DNA of 16,149 nt from an uncultured Clostridia bacterium (GCA_947629845.1 CANRFD010000024.1:1-16149); one strand, 5' to 3'; positions 1 to 7,002 are shown, counted from the stretch's first letter. Numbers and translations are program-made. The notes: generated by a model from the sequence alone, not told the origin.

Positions 1-172
1 GAGGCCACGCCTCCTGTCGCGGCGCGCTACTACGTGCCGCGCTTAGTAGACAAATAGTGCGCGCGGGGCACAGCCCACAGGGCTGTTGAGCATGGTGCGC
101 CGCTCCACCCTCCCGCGGAGGGGGCGAGAGAAATGCGACCTCCCGAGGAGGGGGCGACAAAAACGGGCGGGG
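1..172. repeat. Gene-free stretch with tandem palindromic GC-rich repeats
   Basis: I see no convincing gene here. Two near-identical 19-bp units (CCTCCCGCGGAGGGGGCGA at 109-127 and the same with one C-to-A change at 139-157) lie 30 bp apart, and each is itself a CCTCC/GGAGG palindrome. A separate perfect hairpin, CAGCCC-ACA-GGGCTG, lies at 71-85. The composition and structure resemble the palindromic elements near 12946 and 16105. The short reading frames across this stretch are low-complexity and have no ribosome site. It lies downstream of the lgt-like gene that ends at 173, so the hairpins may also stop transcription, but no T-run follows them. Confidence 0.6.
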
Positions 173-961
173 TTATTGTTTTGCGGGCTTTTTTCTTCTG
201 CTGCAGAGCAACATGATGTCTATTACCGAGAGACTGAAGAGAATGATGGCAATGGAAATATATTGCGAAGTAGAAAGTCCCCACAGCACGCCGCGGACAA
301 AATCGCCACGGAAAAATTCGAGGATAAAGCGCACCGTTGCATAGGAAAGCGCGTAAACGGCTGCGCTTATGCCCGCATGCTTTTCCCGATAAAATACGAT
401 CTCACAAACGATATAGATGCCGACAAGACAAAAACTTTCGATCAGCTGTATCGGCAGAAGCGGAACTCCGAGCGGGACGTTGGGATCGATGGAGTGCCGA
501 TAAATGACGCAAAAACTGCCCGATGTCGGCAACCCGTAACAGCAGCCCGATAAAAGGCAGCCTATCCGCCCGATCGCATGGCCGAGCGCCGTTCCCGCTG
601 CAAATAAATCGAAATACCGTAAAACGGGCTCGTGAAATATTTTCGCGAAAATGAAGAGCCCCAACGCGCCGCCGATCAGGCCGCCGTAAAATACAAAGCC
701 GTTTTGAATAATGTCAAGAAAGGGAATTTTATATTCTATTATATAGCGAATGGAAGTAAGGATCGAGAGCAGTTTTGCACCGAGGATCCCGCCGACGCCC
801 GCAAACACGCCCGAACAGGCAAGCCCCGTAAACGGCAGCTTCATCTTGCGCACCTTGGGGATCGCCGTGACGACCGCGACGGCAAAACCGACTATGAACA
901 TGATCCCGTAAAAAGGTATCTCTTTCCCGAAGAGTGAGAGCGAATTTACCTTGATTTCCAT
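173..961 (-). CDS. Lgt-like prolipoprotein diacylglyceryl transferase family protein (divergent paralog)
   Basis: A 262-residue multi-pass membrane protein of the Lgt family, which transfers diacylglycerol from phosphatidylglycerol to the lipobox cysteine of prolipoproteins. Family marks seen: FYGGLIGGALG at 91-101 (the usual GG-hG-GG stretch), the signature region HAIGRIGCLLSGCCYG at 128-143, and YATVRFILEFFRGD at 207-220. In canonical Lgt the signature reads GRIGNFxNxExxG; here the Asn is Cys135 and two further cysteines (140, 141) follow, so catalysis is uncertain. A canonical Lgt is encoded at 8913-9974, so this copy is probably not the housekeeping enzyme. The start MEIKVN was chosen because the membrane topology begins there; upstream codons are non-membrane and read into the preceding gene. 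No clear ribosome site precedes it. It lies 53 bp after the DUF4190-like gene, with a hairpin between. Confidence 0.8.
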   Translation of the reverse strand: MEIKVNSLSLFGKEIPFYGIMFIVGFAVAVVTAIPKVRKMKLPFTGLACSGVFAGVGGILGAKLLSILTSIRYIIEYKIPFLDIIQNGFVFYGGLIGGALGLFIFAKIFHEPVLRYFDLFAAGTALGHAIGRIGCLLSGCCYGLPTSGSFCVIYRHSIDPNVPLGVPLLPIQLIESFCLVGIYIVCEIVFYREKHAGISAAVYALSYATVRFILEFFRGDFVRGVLWGLSTSQYISIAIILFSLSVIDIMLLCSRRKKPAKQ

Positions 962-978
962 AAGCAGAAAATACTGTT

Positions 979-1005
979 GAGGGAACGAACAAACGGCGTT
1001 CCCTC
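979..1005 (-). terminator. Intercistronic hairpin between the DUF4190-like gene and the lgt-like gene
   Basis: A perfect 9-bp inverted repeat, GAGGGAACG at 979-987 and CGTTCCCTC at 997-1005, with a 9-nt loop. Read on the minus strand it starts about 10 bp after the stop of the upstream gene and is followed by AACAGTATTTTC, a poor T-tract. It may be a weak terminator or a processing or stability hairpin that lowers expression of the downstream lgt-like gene, which also lacks an obvious Shine-Dalgarno. Confidence 0.5.
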
Positions 1006-1014
1006 TTTCCCGTC

Positions 1015-1281
1015 TTACGCAAGCGCGCCGGCGGTCGTAGCAGCACAGAGGACACAGATGCCGCAGGTGAAGAACGTCACCGTCGTGAAAACAGTTGCGA
1101 TGAGCCCGATCACGAGACCCGCGATCGACAGACCGGACTTTTGCCGATGCAGCGCCACGGCGCTCAAAATCAAGCCAACAAGTGCAATCGGCAATCCGAT
1201 GATGCTCATGATCGGAACAGCAAATCCGATAAATCCGCAAATCAGCCCAAGGATCGCAATCACCAAACCCGCAATAGCCAT
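1015..1281 (-). CDS. Small DUF4190-like integral membrane protein
   Basis: 88 residues, almost all hydrophobic, with about three membrane spans (roughly 2-22, 25-45 and 51-82) separated by a short basic loop (HRQK at 45-48). The pattern of repeated IAGLVIAILGLI / LSIAGLVIGLIATV segments and the GLILSAVALHRQKSGLSIAGLVIG core is typical of DUF4190 proteins, whose function is unknown. A cluster of cysteines (73, 76, 79) lies near the C-terminus. The start is firm: AGGAGG at 1288-1293 is 6 bp before the ATG, and a consensus promoter lies just upstream. It is first in a probable two-gene unit with the lgt-like gene and faces the XRE regulator. Confidence 0.75.
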   Translation of the reverse strand: MAIAGLVIAILGLICGFIGFAVPIMSIIGLPIALVGLILSAVALHRQKSGLSIAGLVIGLIATVFTTVTFFTCGICVLCAATTAGALA

Positions 1282-1311
1282 AACTTACCTCCTATGTGAA
1301 TTTAGGTTTTT

Positions 1312-1367
1312 CACCCATTACGGGTATTTTATCACGAAATTTTCATATTGTCAACTCATTTTGAGTT
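1312..1367. promoter_or_regulatory. Candidate operators between the divergent genes
   Basis: Two palindromes flank or overlap the minus-strand promoter: ACCC-ATTAC-GGGT (1312-1324) sits at the likely transcription start, and AACTCA-TTT-TGAGTT (1353-1367) overlaps its -35 element. A related TTACCCGT sequence (1382-1389) lies just upstream of the -10 of the opposite promoter. XRE-type repressors usually bind such short palindromes in their own divergent regions; binding here is inference. Confidence 0.5.
1326..1354 (-). promoter_or_regulatory. Sigma-A-type promoter for the DUF4190-like/lgt-like unit
   Basis: On the minus strand, TTGACA (1354-1349) and TAAAAT (1331-1326) are separated by exactly 17 bp. 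Predicted transcription starts near 1319, giving a leader of about 40 nt that carries the AGGAGG site. This promoter overlaps two palindromic motifs that could be operators. Confidence 0.85.
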
Positions 1368-1391
1368 TTTTAGAATAAAAATTACCCGTTT

Positions 1392-1400
1392 TGTTATAAT
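1392..1400 (+). promoter_or_regulatory. Extended -10 promoter for the XRE-family regulator
   Basis: TGT followed by a perfect TATAAT (1395-1400) forms an extended -10 element. No convincing -35 lies at the correct distance, which extended -10 promoters tolerate. Predicted transcription starts near 1407. Confidence 0.65.
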
Positions 1401-1432
1401 TCAAATTAAAATAAAACAAAATGGAGAAAGGT

Positions 1433-1753
1433 GTGTTCCGTCTTAAAGAAATCAGGCTGGAAAACGGCTTGAAACGAAGCGAACTTGCCCGTCTTACGGG
1501 GATCCATCAGAATACGATCGCAAATTATGAAAACGAGGAGCGGCAGGCTCCCTACGAAACATTGATCTTGTTTGCGGACTTTTTTTCGGTGAGTGTAGAC
1601 GAGCTTCTCGGAAGAGAAGGTACGGTGAGCCCCAACCCGCTCATCCCCTCCCCCGATGAGCAAAAATTGCTCAACCGATACCGCGCGCTTTCGCAGCATG
1701 ACCGTGACCGCGTTGATAAGATCATAAAAATTTTTGAAGAAACCACAAATTAA
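1433..1753 (+). CDS. XRE-family helix-turn-helix transcriptional regulator
   Basis: 106 residues. The N-terminal ~60 residues form a Cro/CI-type HTH: RLKEIRLENGLKRSELARLTGI then HQNTIANYENEERQAP, with the recognition helix about residues 24-34, and the usual LILFADFFSVSVDELLG helix at 44-60. The C-terminal ~35 residues (PDEQKLLNRYRALSQHDRDRVDKIIKIFEE) look like the short helical tail common in small Bacillota XRE regulators. I chose the GTG at 1433 because GGAGAAAGG directly precedes it (GGAG 6 bp away), while the ATG at 1421 has no ribosome site; starting at 1421 would add four residues. It is transcribed divergently from the DUF4190-like/lgt-like unit, whose promoter carries palindromes, so autoregulation and control of that unit are likely but unproven. 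Confidence 0.85.
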   Translation: MFRLKEIRLENGLKRSELARLTGIHQNTIANYENEERQAPYETLILFADFFSVSVDELLGREGTVSPNPLIPSPDEQKLLNRYRALSQHDRDRVDKIIKIFEETTN

Positions 1754-1757
1754 ATCG

Positions 1758-1791
1758 CGCCCCGCGGCTTGGCCGCGGGGCGAATGTTTTT
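1758..1791 (+). terminator. Intrinsic terminator after the XRE regulator (convergent with plsY)
   Basis: A perfect 11-bp GC stem (CGCCCCGCGGC at 1758-1768, complement at 1772-1782) with a TTG loop starts 4 bp after the stop codon and is followed by AATGTTTTT. It lies between convergent genes and may also serve plsY, although the minus-strand T-tract is poor. Confidence 0.85.
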
Positions 1792-1811
1792 GAAGGCGGT
1801 TTGGGGGGGCG

Positions 1812-2549
1812 TTACATGTTTTGTGTGCCGCGCTTGCCCTTGGAGAGTTTTTTCACCGAGGTGCGGTGTTCCTCGCCCGCGAGCAGCCGCAGGAGGTTTT
1901 TCCTGTGGGCGAACCAGGTAAGGAAGTTCAAGCCGAGCAGCAACAGATAGATACCGACCACCCAGCCTTGGGCGATGTCCATGGAATAGCGCAAAAAGAA
2001 GAACACGCCCTGCCAGACCGAGAGCCCGGTGACGCCGAGGAGGGAGCCCATCGAGCCCCATTCCGTAGAAATGATATAGAGCAGCACGAGCATGAGCGCC
2101 CCGAACACGGCGAAGATGTACCAAGCGTTTTCGCAGGAGAGCCCGAAGCAGAGCACGCCGAGCGTGGAGGCGATGCCCTTTCCGCCGCGGAACTTCATCG
2201 TGACGGGCCAGATGTGCCCGATGACGACGAAGAGGCCGCAAAAATACCGTGTGAAGTCGGAGACGATGACCGTTGTTCCCGCAAAGTAGTAGTTCCGGAA
2301 GATAAAAAAGCTGGCGAGTGCGGGCAGGCCGCCCTTGCAGAAGTCGAGCACGAAGTTGACAAAGCCCACTTTCAGCCCGAATTCGCGGCTCATGTTCATC
2401 GTTCCGGGGTTGCCGCTGCCGATCTTGTGGACATCGCGCTTGTGCGCCTTCGAATAGATCGCGGCAAAATTGAAGCAGCCGATGAGATAGCAGACGGCCG
2501 CCATAAGGAGAAGCCAATACCAGAGGTCTGTAAACGCGAGTTGCTTCAT
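1812..2549 (-). CDS. plsY: Acyl-phosphate:glycerol-3-phosphate acyltransferase PlsY
   Basis: A 245-residue polytopic membrane enzyme that transfers the acyl group from acyl-phosphate to glycerol-3-phosphate, the first step of phospholipid synthesis in most Gram-positives. The three conserved cytoplasmic motifs are present: IGSGNPGTMN (43-52), DFCKGG (69-74) and GHIWPVTMKFRGGKGIAST (111-129). The N-terminal YLIGCFNFA (21-29) matches the usual YLxGSxPfa entry into motif 1. Length is somewhat above the usual ~200, with extra sequence in the 137-190 region and a basic tail (KKLSKGKRGTQNM). Its ATG overlaps the der stop as ATGA, so the two are translationally coupled and share the der promoter. 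der-plsY adjacency is common in Clostridia. Confidence 0.93.
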   Translation of the reverse strand: MKQLAFTDLWYWLLLMAAVCYLIGCFNFAAIYSKAHKRDVHKIGSGNPGTMNMSREFGLKVGFVNFVLDFCKGGLPALASFFIFRNYYFAGTTVIVSDFTRYFCGLFVVIGHIWPVTMKFRGGKGIASTLGVLCFGLSCENAWYIFAVFGALMLVLLYIISTEWGSMGSLLGVTGLSVWQGVFFFLRYSMDIAQGWVVGIYLLLLGLNFLTWFAHRKNLLRLLAGEEHRTSVKKLSKGKRGTQNM

Positions 2550-3859
2550 TCTTTCTCCTTTTTGCCGTGCACGCGAAGGCGGATGGGTGTGCCCGAAAAA
2601 TCGTAGGCGCCGCGGATGACGTTTTCGAGGTAGCGTTCGTAGGAAAAGTGCATGAGCGTTTCGTCGTTGACGGCGAGCGTGAAGAGCGGCGGGCGCACCG
2701 CGGCCTGCGTGGCGTAGAAGAGCTTCATGCGCTTGCCGTTGTAGCTCGGCGGTTCGCAGACGCGCACGGCGTCCATGAGAAGGTCGTTGAGTTCGCCCGT
2801 AGGGACGCGGAAACTTGCGTGGGCGTACACTTCCTCCGCGAGCGGCAGAATTTTTTCTACCCGCTGCCCCGTCTTTGCCGAAATGTACACGGACTTGTAG
2901 TAGTCCATGAATTTGAGATCCTCTTTGAGCCGCTTTTCAAATTCTTGCACCGTGTTCGTATCCTTTTCGATGACGTCCCACTTGTTCATGACGATGACGG
3001 AGGGCTTGCCCTCTTCATGCGCCATGCCGATGATGCGGACGTCCTGCTCGGTGAGACCCTCCGCGCTGTCCACGACGAGGAGGACGACGTCGGCGCGCTT
3101 TAAGGCGTCGAAGGCGCGGAGCACGGAGTAGTACTCCACGTCGTCGTTGACCGAACGCTTGCGGCGGATGCCTGCGGTATCGATGACGGTGTATGCCTTT
3201 CCGCCGCGGACAAAGCGGGTATCGATGGCGTCCCGCGTGGTGCCCGCGATGGGCGTGACGATGGTGCGTTCCTCGCCGAGTAGCCTGTTCACGAGGGAGC
3301 TCTTGCCCGCGTTGGGCTTGCCCACCACCGCGAGTTTGAGACTGTCGTCGGCGTCCGTCTCCCCCTTCGGAAAGAACTCCACGGCCGCATCGAGCGCATC
3401 GCCGATGCCCCGCGAATGCTCGGCGGAGACGGCGTACGGCTCGCCCAAGCCGAGCGAGTAAAATTCAAAAATTTTATCGGGAGAATAGTCGTCCACCTTG
3501 TTGACGACGAGGATGACGGGCTTTTTGCTGCGGCGGAGCGTTTCCGCCACTTCGTAGTCATTGGCGGTAAGGCCTTCGCGGGAGTCGGTGAAGAACAGGA
3601 TGACGTCGGCGGTGTCGATGGCGAGGGACGCCTGCAGGGCGATGTGCTTCCACATCGTGTCCTCGCTGCGCACCTCGATGCCGCCCGTATCGATGAGCGT
3701 AAACGGCTTGCCGCGCCATTCGCAGTCTACGGTGATACGGTCGCGCGTGACGCCCGGCCTGTTCTCCGTTATGGAAATTTTGCGCCCCGCCACCTTGTTG
3801 AAAAAGGTGCTCTTGCCCACGTTGGGGCGCCCGACAATGGCTACGACAGGTTTTGCCAT
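2546..3859 (-). CDS. der: Ribosome assembly GTPase Der (EngA)
   Basis: 437 residues with the diagnostic tandem pair of GTPase domains followed by a KH-like domain; Der acts in 50S subunit maturation. Domain 1: GRPNVGKS (10-17), DTGG (57-60), NKVD (120-123). Domain 2: GKPNAGKS (180-187), DTAG (227-230), NKWD (292-295), with SAKTGQ after it. The C-terminal ~110 residues are the KH-like part (FYATQAAVRPPLFTLAVND stretch). The start MAKPVV was chosen because GGAGG lies 5 bp upstream; an ATG four codons earlier has its purine run directly against it. A promoter lies immediately upstream, leaving a leader of about 10-12 nt. It overlaps plsY by four bases. Confidence 0.96.
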   Translation of the reverse strand: MAKPVVAIVGRPNVGKSTFFNKVAGRKISITENRPGVTRDRITVDCEWRGKPFTLIDTGGIEVRSEDTMWKHIALQASLAIDTADVILFFTDSREGLTANDYEVAETLRRSKKPVILVVNKVDDYSPDKIFEFYSLGLGEPYAVSAEHSRGIGDALDAAVEFFPKGETDADDSLKLAVVGKPNAGKSSLVNRLLGEERTIVTPIAGTTRDAIDTRFVRGGKAYTVIDTAGIRRKRSVNDDVEYYSVLRAFDALKRADVVLLVVDSAEGLTEQDVRIIGMAHEEGKPSVIVMNKWDVIEKDTNTVQEFEKRLKEDLKFMDYYKSVYISAKTGQRVEKILPLAEEVYAHASFRVPTGELNDLLMDAVRVCEPPSYNGKRMKLFYATQAAVRPPLFTLAVNDETLMHFSYERYLENVIRGAYDFSGTPIRLRVHGKKEKE

Positions 3860-3876
3860 ACTGCCCTCCATCCTCT

Positions 3877-3905
3877 ATTATAGGAAATCCGAAGCGATTT
3901 GTAAA
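3877..3905 (-). promoter_or_regulatory. Promoter for der-plsY
   Basis: On the minus strand, TTTACA (3905-3900) and TATAAT (3882-3877) are separated by 17 bp. Transcription should start near 3870, about 11 bp before the der start codon, so the ribosome site is almost at the 5' end of the mRNA. Confidence 0.85.
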
Positions 3906-3906
3906 G

Positions 3907-3936
3907 AAAAAACGGCTCCCCTGCGAGCCGTTTTTT
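3907..3936 (-). terminator. Intrinsic terminator at the end of the seven-gene operon
   Basis: AAAAAACGGCTC (3907-3918) pairs perfectly with GAGCCGTTTTTT (3925-3936) around a 6-nt loop, giving a 6-bp GC stem with a T6 tract. It begins 9 bp after the stop of the coiled-coil membrane protein gene and directly precedes the der promoter, so it insulates the two units. Confidence 0.9.
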
Positions 3937-3945
3937 ACCGACGGG

Positions 3946-4755
3946 CTACAGCGTGAGCCCGAGAACGTTGCCCGCGATGAACCCGGCGAGCGCCAGCACA
4001 AAGGCGATCTTCCAGCCGAGGCTCTTTCTGTAAACGAAATACCACGCGGAGAGGGCGATCGCGGCGAGCAGGCAGTACTGCGCGACGAGGCTCACCGTGG
4101 AGAGCGCCTCCACGCCGCCCGTCTGCTCGAGAATGAGTTTGAGCACGGGGCCGAGCAGCATGAGCGCGGCCGAGGCGATAAGGATGACGAAGGCGAAAAA
4201 TTCGCAGAAACGCGCGCTCTTGCTCTTTTTTTCCGCCCGCTTGAGCTGATCTTCCAGCTCCTTGATGCGGTCGGCCGTCTTTTGTTCCTCCTTTTCGCGC
4301 TGCTTGCGCTCCTTCTTGGACTCCTTGCGCGGTTTGGCGGGCTCCGCTTCCTGCACGGGAGCGGGCTGCGGGGCGGGCTGGACGGGTTGAACGGGCGCCG
4401 CCTGCACGGGAGCGGGCTGCACCTGAACGGGAGCGGGTGCGGGTTGCGGCGCGGGTTGCGGCGCGGGCTGCGCGGGAGCGGGCTGCTCGGCGGGCGCGGG
4501 CTGCGCGGCTTCCTCCGCGGCGGGTGCGGGAGCGGGCTCCCCGTCCTTCGCGGCGGACTGTTTTTTTGCGGGGAGCCACGAGAAGAGGGAGAACTTCTTC
4601 TTTTGCTGCTTTTCCTCCAAGGCGTTTGCGGCGGCCTCCGCCTCGCGCGCTTCGCGCTCGGCCTCTTCCGCCCGCTTTCTCGCCTCCTCCGCCTTCAGTT
4701 TTGCCTCCTCGGCTTCCTGCTCGCGCTGTTCGCGCTTTTTATTTCCGAATAACAT
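3946..4755 (-). CDS. Coiled-coil, Pro/Ala/Gln-rich membrane protein of unknown function
   Basis: 269 residues; I do not recognise a family. Order of parts: a highly charged helix rich in E, A, K, R with heptad-like spacing (6-50); a basic/aromatic patch KKKFSLFSWLPAKK (52-65); a low-complexity linker of PAP, QPAP and PVQ units (73-140); a second charged coiled-coil segment (141-182); then three hydrophobic spans (about 183-207, 217-242, 247-266). It looks like a membrane-anchored protein with a long flexible cytoplasmic arm. GGAGG lies 6 bp before the ATG. It is the last gene of the lgt...pyrR operon, 12 bp after pyrR, and is followed by a terminator. The strong opposite-strand open frame over it is an effect of the GC-rich repeat. 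Function could relate to envelope or scaffold roles, but nothing in the sequence proves this. Confidence 0.75.
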   Translation of the reverse strand: MLFGNKKREQREQEAEEAKLKAEEARKRAEEAEREAREAEAAANALEEKQQKKKFSLFSWLPAKKQSAAKDGEPAPAPAAEEAAQPAPAEQPAPAQPAPQPAPQPAPAPVQVQPAPVQAAPVQPVQPAPQPAPVQEAEPAKPRKESKKERKQREKEEQKTADRIKELEDQLKRAEKKSKSARFCEFFAFVILIASAALMLLGPVLKLILEQTGGVEALSTVSLVAQYCLLAAIALSAWYFVYRKSLGWKIAFVLALAGFIAGNVLGLTL

Positions 4756-4767
4756 TTGCTTCCTCCG

Positions 4768-5307
4768 TCAGATCTTCTCTCCGTCCTTCAAGAGATACAC
4801 GGCGTCCTCCCCGTCGCATTCCCTGAAATGCACCTTGATGCGTTCCTGCCGCGAAGTGGGAACGTTTTTCCCCACCCCTTCCGCAGTAAACGGGAGTTCG
4901 CGGTGCCCCCTGTCGACAAGGCAGAAGAGGCGCACCGTCCTGGCCCTGCCGAGCGCGGAGAGCGCGGAGAGCGCCGCCCGCACCGTTCTGCCCGTGTAGA
5001 GCACGTCGTCGCAGAGCACGATGTTTTTGCCGTCGACGTCGAAATCGATCTCACTGCCCTTGAATACGGCGTCGCCGCCGCCCTCGAGGAGGTCGTCGCG
5101 GTAGAGCGCGATATCGAGAATGCCGAGCGGGACACGCACGCCCTCGAGACGGGCGATCTCTTCGCGGATGCGCTGCGCCAAGATGACGCCGCGCGTGCGG
5201 ACGCCGATGATGACAAGGTCTTCCGTCCCCTTGTTCTTTTCCACCGCCTGCATCGCAAGGCGGATGACGGTACGGCGGATCTCCTCCGCCCCGAGTATGG
5301 TTCTCAT
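4768..5307 (-). CDS. pyrR: Bifunctional pyrimidine regulator / uracil phosphoribosyltransferase PyrR
   Basis: 179 residues, the normal PyrR length. The PRPP-binding loop is plain: IVLCDDVLYTGRTVRAAL (96-113). VIIGVRTRGVILAQRI (32-47) and VDRGHRELPF...VGKNVPTS (131-152) are PyrR hallmarks that distinguish it from other phosphoribosyltransferases. In Bacillota PyrR binds pyr mRNA leaders in response to UMP and also makes UMP from uracil and PRPP; no pyr biosynthesis genes and no PyrR-binding leader are seen in this window, so its targets lie elsewhere. Its ATG overlaps the rluD-like stop as ATGA. The rluD-pyrR neighbourhood is the arrangement known from Bacillus (ylyB-pyrR). Confidence 0.94.
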   Translation of the reverse strand: MRTILGAEEIRRTVIRLAMQAVEKNKGTEDLVIIGVRTRGVILAQRIREEIARLEGVRVPLGILDIALYRDDLLEGGGDAVFKGSEIDFDVDGKNIVLCDDVLYTGRTVRAALSALSALGRARTVRLFCLVDRGHRELPFTAEGVGKNVPTSRQERIKVHFRECDGEDAVYLLKDGEKI

Positions 5308-6212
5308 CCTTCCCTCCGTAAAATATCCAAAACGCGCTCGAAATAGTCGGGGAGCGGCGCTTCGAACGTCATGCGTTCCCCCGTCACGGGATGCGTGAGC
5401 GTGAGACGGTATGCGTGAAGGAGCTGCCCTTCGAGCGCAAAACGCTGCTTTTTGAAGCCGTACGTCTTGTCCCCCACGACGGGGTGCCCCATGTATTTTG
5501 CGTGGACGCGGATCTGGTGCGTCCTGCCCGTTTTCAGCTCGAAGCGCACGAGGGCGTTCGCACGGAACGCTTCGACGACTTCGTACCCCGTCTCGGCGCG
5601 GCGGCCCGTGCCCGCGGGCAGAACCGCCATCTTCAGACGGTCGTTGGGGTCCCTGCCGATATCGGTGACGATGCGCCCCGCCTTCTCCTTGGGGACGCCC
5701 TCGAGGAGGGCGAGATATTCGCGCTGCGCCGTCTTTTCCGCGATCTGGCGGGACAGGGAGAGGTGCGCCCTATCGTTCTTGGCGACGACGAGCAGACCCG
5801 ACGTATCCTTATCGATGCGGTGGACGATGCCGGGGCGGAGCGCGCCGCCCACGCCGCTGAGATCGTGCAGGCGGTAGAGGAGCGCGTTGACGAGCGTGCC
5901 CTGAAAGTTGCCCGCGCCCGCGTGCACCGTCATGCCCTGCGGCTTATTGACGACGGCGAGGTCGCCGTCTTCGTAGACGATGTCCAGCGGGATGTCCTCG
6001 GGGACGGCAAATGTGGGAATGGGGTCGGGAATTTCCACTTCCACGCACTCCCCCGCCCGCAATTTGCAGCCCGCTTTTACAGGCGCGCCGTTGACAAAGA
6101 CGTGCCCCTCATCGGCGAGTTTTTTCAGCGCGGAACGGGTGAGCTCCGTCCGTTCGCTCAAAAAGACGTCGGCGCGGACGGGGCTTTCCGTCGTGAACGA
6201 CAGCCTATCCAT
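5304..6212 (-). CDS. RluA/RluD-family pseudouridine synthase
   Basis: 302 residues. An N-terminal S4 RNA-binding domain (about 12-60, ADVFLSERTELTRSALKKLADEGHVFVNG) precedes the pseudouridine synthase domain with the catalytic motif HRIDKDTSG (131-139, Asp134). VVNKPQGMTVHAG (87-99), LKTGRTHQIRVHAKYMGHPVVGD (226-248) and LLHAYRLTLTHP (264-275) are the standard downstream motifs. It should isomerise uridines in rRNA or tRNA; which site cannot be told from sequence, although the position beside pyrR matches Bacillus ylyB. It overlaps the end of lspA by 8 bases and the start of pyrR by 4, so translation is coupled on both sides. Confidence 0.93.
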   Translation of the reverse strand: MDRLSFTTESPVRADVFLSERTELTRSALKKLADEGHVFVNGAPVKAGCKLRAGECVEVEIPDPIPTFAVPEDIPLDIVYEDGDLAVVNKPQGMTVHAGAGNFQGTLVNALLYRLHDLSGVGGALRPGIVHRIDKDTSGLLVVAKNDRAHLSLSRQIAEKTAQREYLALLEGVPKEKAGRIVTDIGRDPNDRLKMAVLPAGTGRRAETGYEVVEAFRANALVRFELKTGRTHQIRVHAKYMGHPVVGDKTYGFKKQRFALEGQLLHAYRLTLTHPVTGERMTFEAPLPDYFERVLDILRREG

Positions 6213-7002
6213 CGTCCCGCCCGTCGGGCGCAGCAGGGCTGCCGTTTTCGCCGCTCTCCCCTCCCTCGCCGCTTTCGGCGGGGTCGGCTTCTTGGGCGGA
6301 CGGCTGCTCCGAACGCTTGAATACGACGACCTCCTCGAAGGCCTCCGGCGGCGCCTCGGAGGGGCGGACGGACTGCTGCGGCTGCACCGCGTAGCCGTTT
6401 TTCCGCGCCTCCTCCTCGGCCTCGATGCGCTTTGCCTCCTCCCGCCACTTCTTCGTGATGGGGAACACCGCGCGGGGGCCGATGAACAGGATGACGAACG
6501 CCAGCGCGACGGCGCCGAGCGTGATGCAGAAATCCGCGATGTTGCAGATGCCCATGCGGATGGGCGTCAGATCGATAAAGTCCCGCACGGCGGCGCCGTA
6601 GTACAGTTCCCCCGGCTTGCTGAACACGTTCGACGCGCCGAAGATGGAGAAATACAGCCTGTCGAAGAGGTTGCCGAGCGCACCCGCGAGGATGACGGCG
6701 AGGCACACCCGCACGGGCAGGTTGTGCTTGAAAACGGTGAAATACAGCGCGATCATGCCGCCGATGAGCGCAATCGTTAAAATGGTGACGATGATCATGG
6801 CGATGGGGTTGTCCGCCGCGATGCCGAAGGCGATGCCCGTGTTGAACATGTAGTTGAGCTTGACGATGCCGAGGAAGTATTCGTCCTGCCGCACGCCCTG
6901 CAACGCGAGCTTGGTGAAGAGGTCGATAAACAAAAAGACGAGCACGATGAGCGTGCAGACGAGGGTCTGCATTACGCGCTGCCGCTTGGTGTATTCTTTC
7001 AT
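6205..7002 (-). CDS. lspA: Lipoprotein signal peptidase LspA with long C-terminal tail
   Basis: 265 residues. Residues 1-180 are a standard four-span LspA, the aspartic protease that removes the signal peptide from diacylglyceryl-modified lipoproteins: FNTGIAFGI (53-61), GALGNLFDRL (107-116), VRDFIDL (139-145, catalytic Asp141) and ICNIADFCITLG (152-163, catalytic Asp157). The family usually ends about there. This protein carries ~85 more residues: a charged helix (KKWREEAKRIEAEEEARK) then an acidic, Gly/Ser/Pro-rich tail ending GRDDG. The start has GGAGG 7 bp upstream and overlaps the stop of the divIVA-like gene (ATGA); upstream in-frame codons belong to that gene in another frame. Lgt, the preceding enzyme in the pathway, is the first gene of the same operon. 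Confidence 0.93.
   Translation of the reverse strand: MKEYTKRQRVMQTLVCTLIVLVFLFIDLFTKLALQGVRQDEYFLGIVKLNYMFNTGIAFGIAADNPIAMIIVTILTIALIGGMIALYFTVFKHNLPVRVCLAVILAGALGNLFDRLYFSIFGASNVFSKPGELYYGAAVRDFIDLTPIRMGICNIADFCITLGAVALAFVILFIGPRAVFPITKKWREEAKRIEAEEEARKNGYAVQPQQSVRPSEAPPEAFEEVVVFKRSEQPSAQEADPAESGEGGESGENGSPAAPDGRDDG

Noticed and set aside
109..157. Possible CRISPR fragment (two spaced 19-bp repeats)
   Set aside because: Only two units, an 11-bp gap too short for a spacer, each unit a full palindrome, and no cas genes in the window.
632..937. Plus-strand small frame within the lgt-like gene
   Set aside because: Opposite-strand shadow of a well-supported membrane protein; no ribosome site or domain.
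1821..2606. Plus-strand open frame opposite plsY
   Set aside because: Charged, motif-free product characteristic of the reverse strand of a membrane protein; plsY motifs are unambiguous on the other strand.
3853..4752. Long plus-strand open frame opposite the coiled-coil membrane protein
   Set aside because: It mirrors the GC-rich repeats of the real minus-strand gene, runs across a terminator and the der promoter, has low-complexity Leu/Gly/Arg runs and no ribosome site.
4756..4767. PyrR-binding leader or attenuator near pyrR
   Set aside because: pyrR overlaps the upstream gene, and only 12 bp separate it from the next gene, so there is no leader in which such a site could lie.
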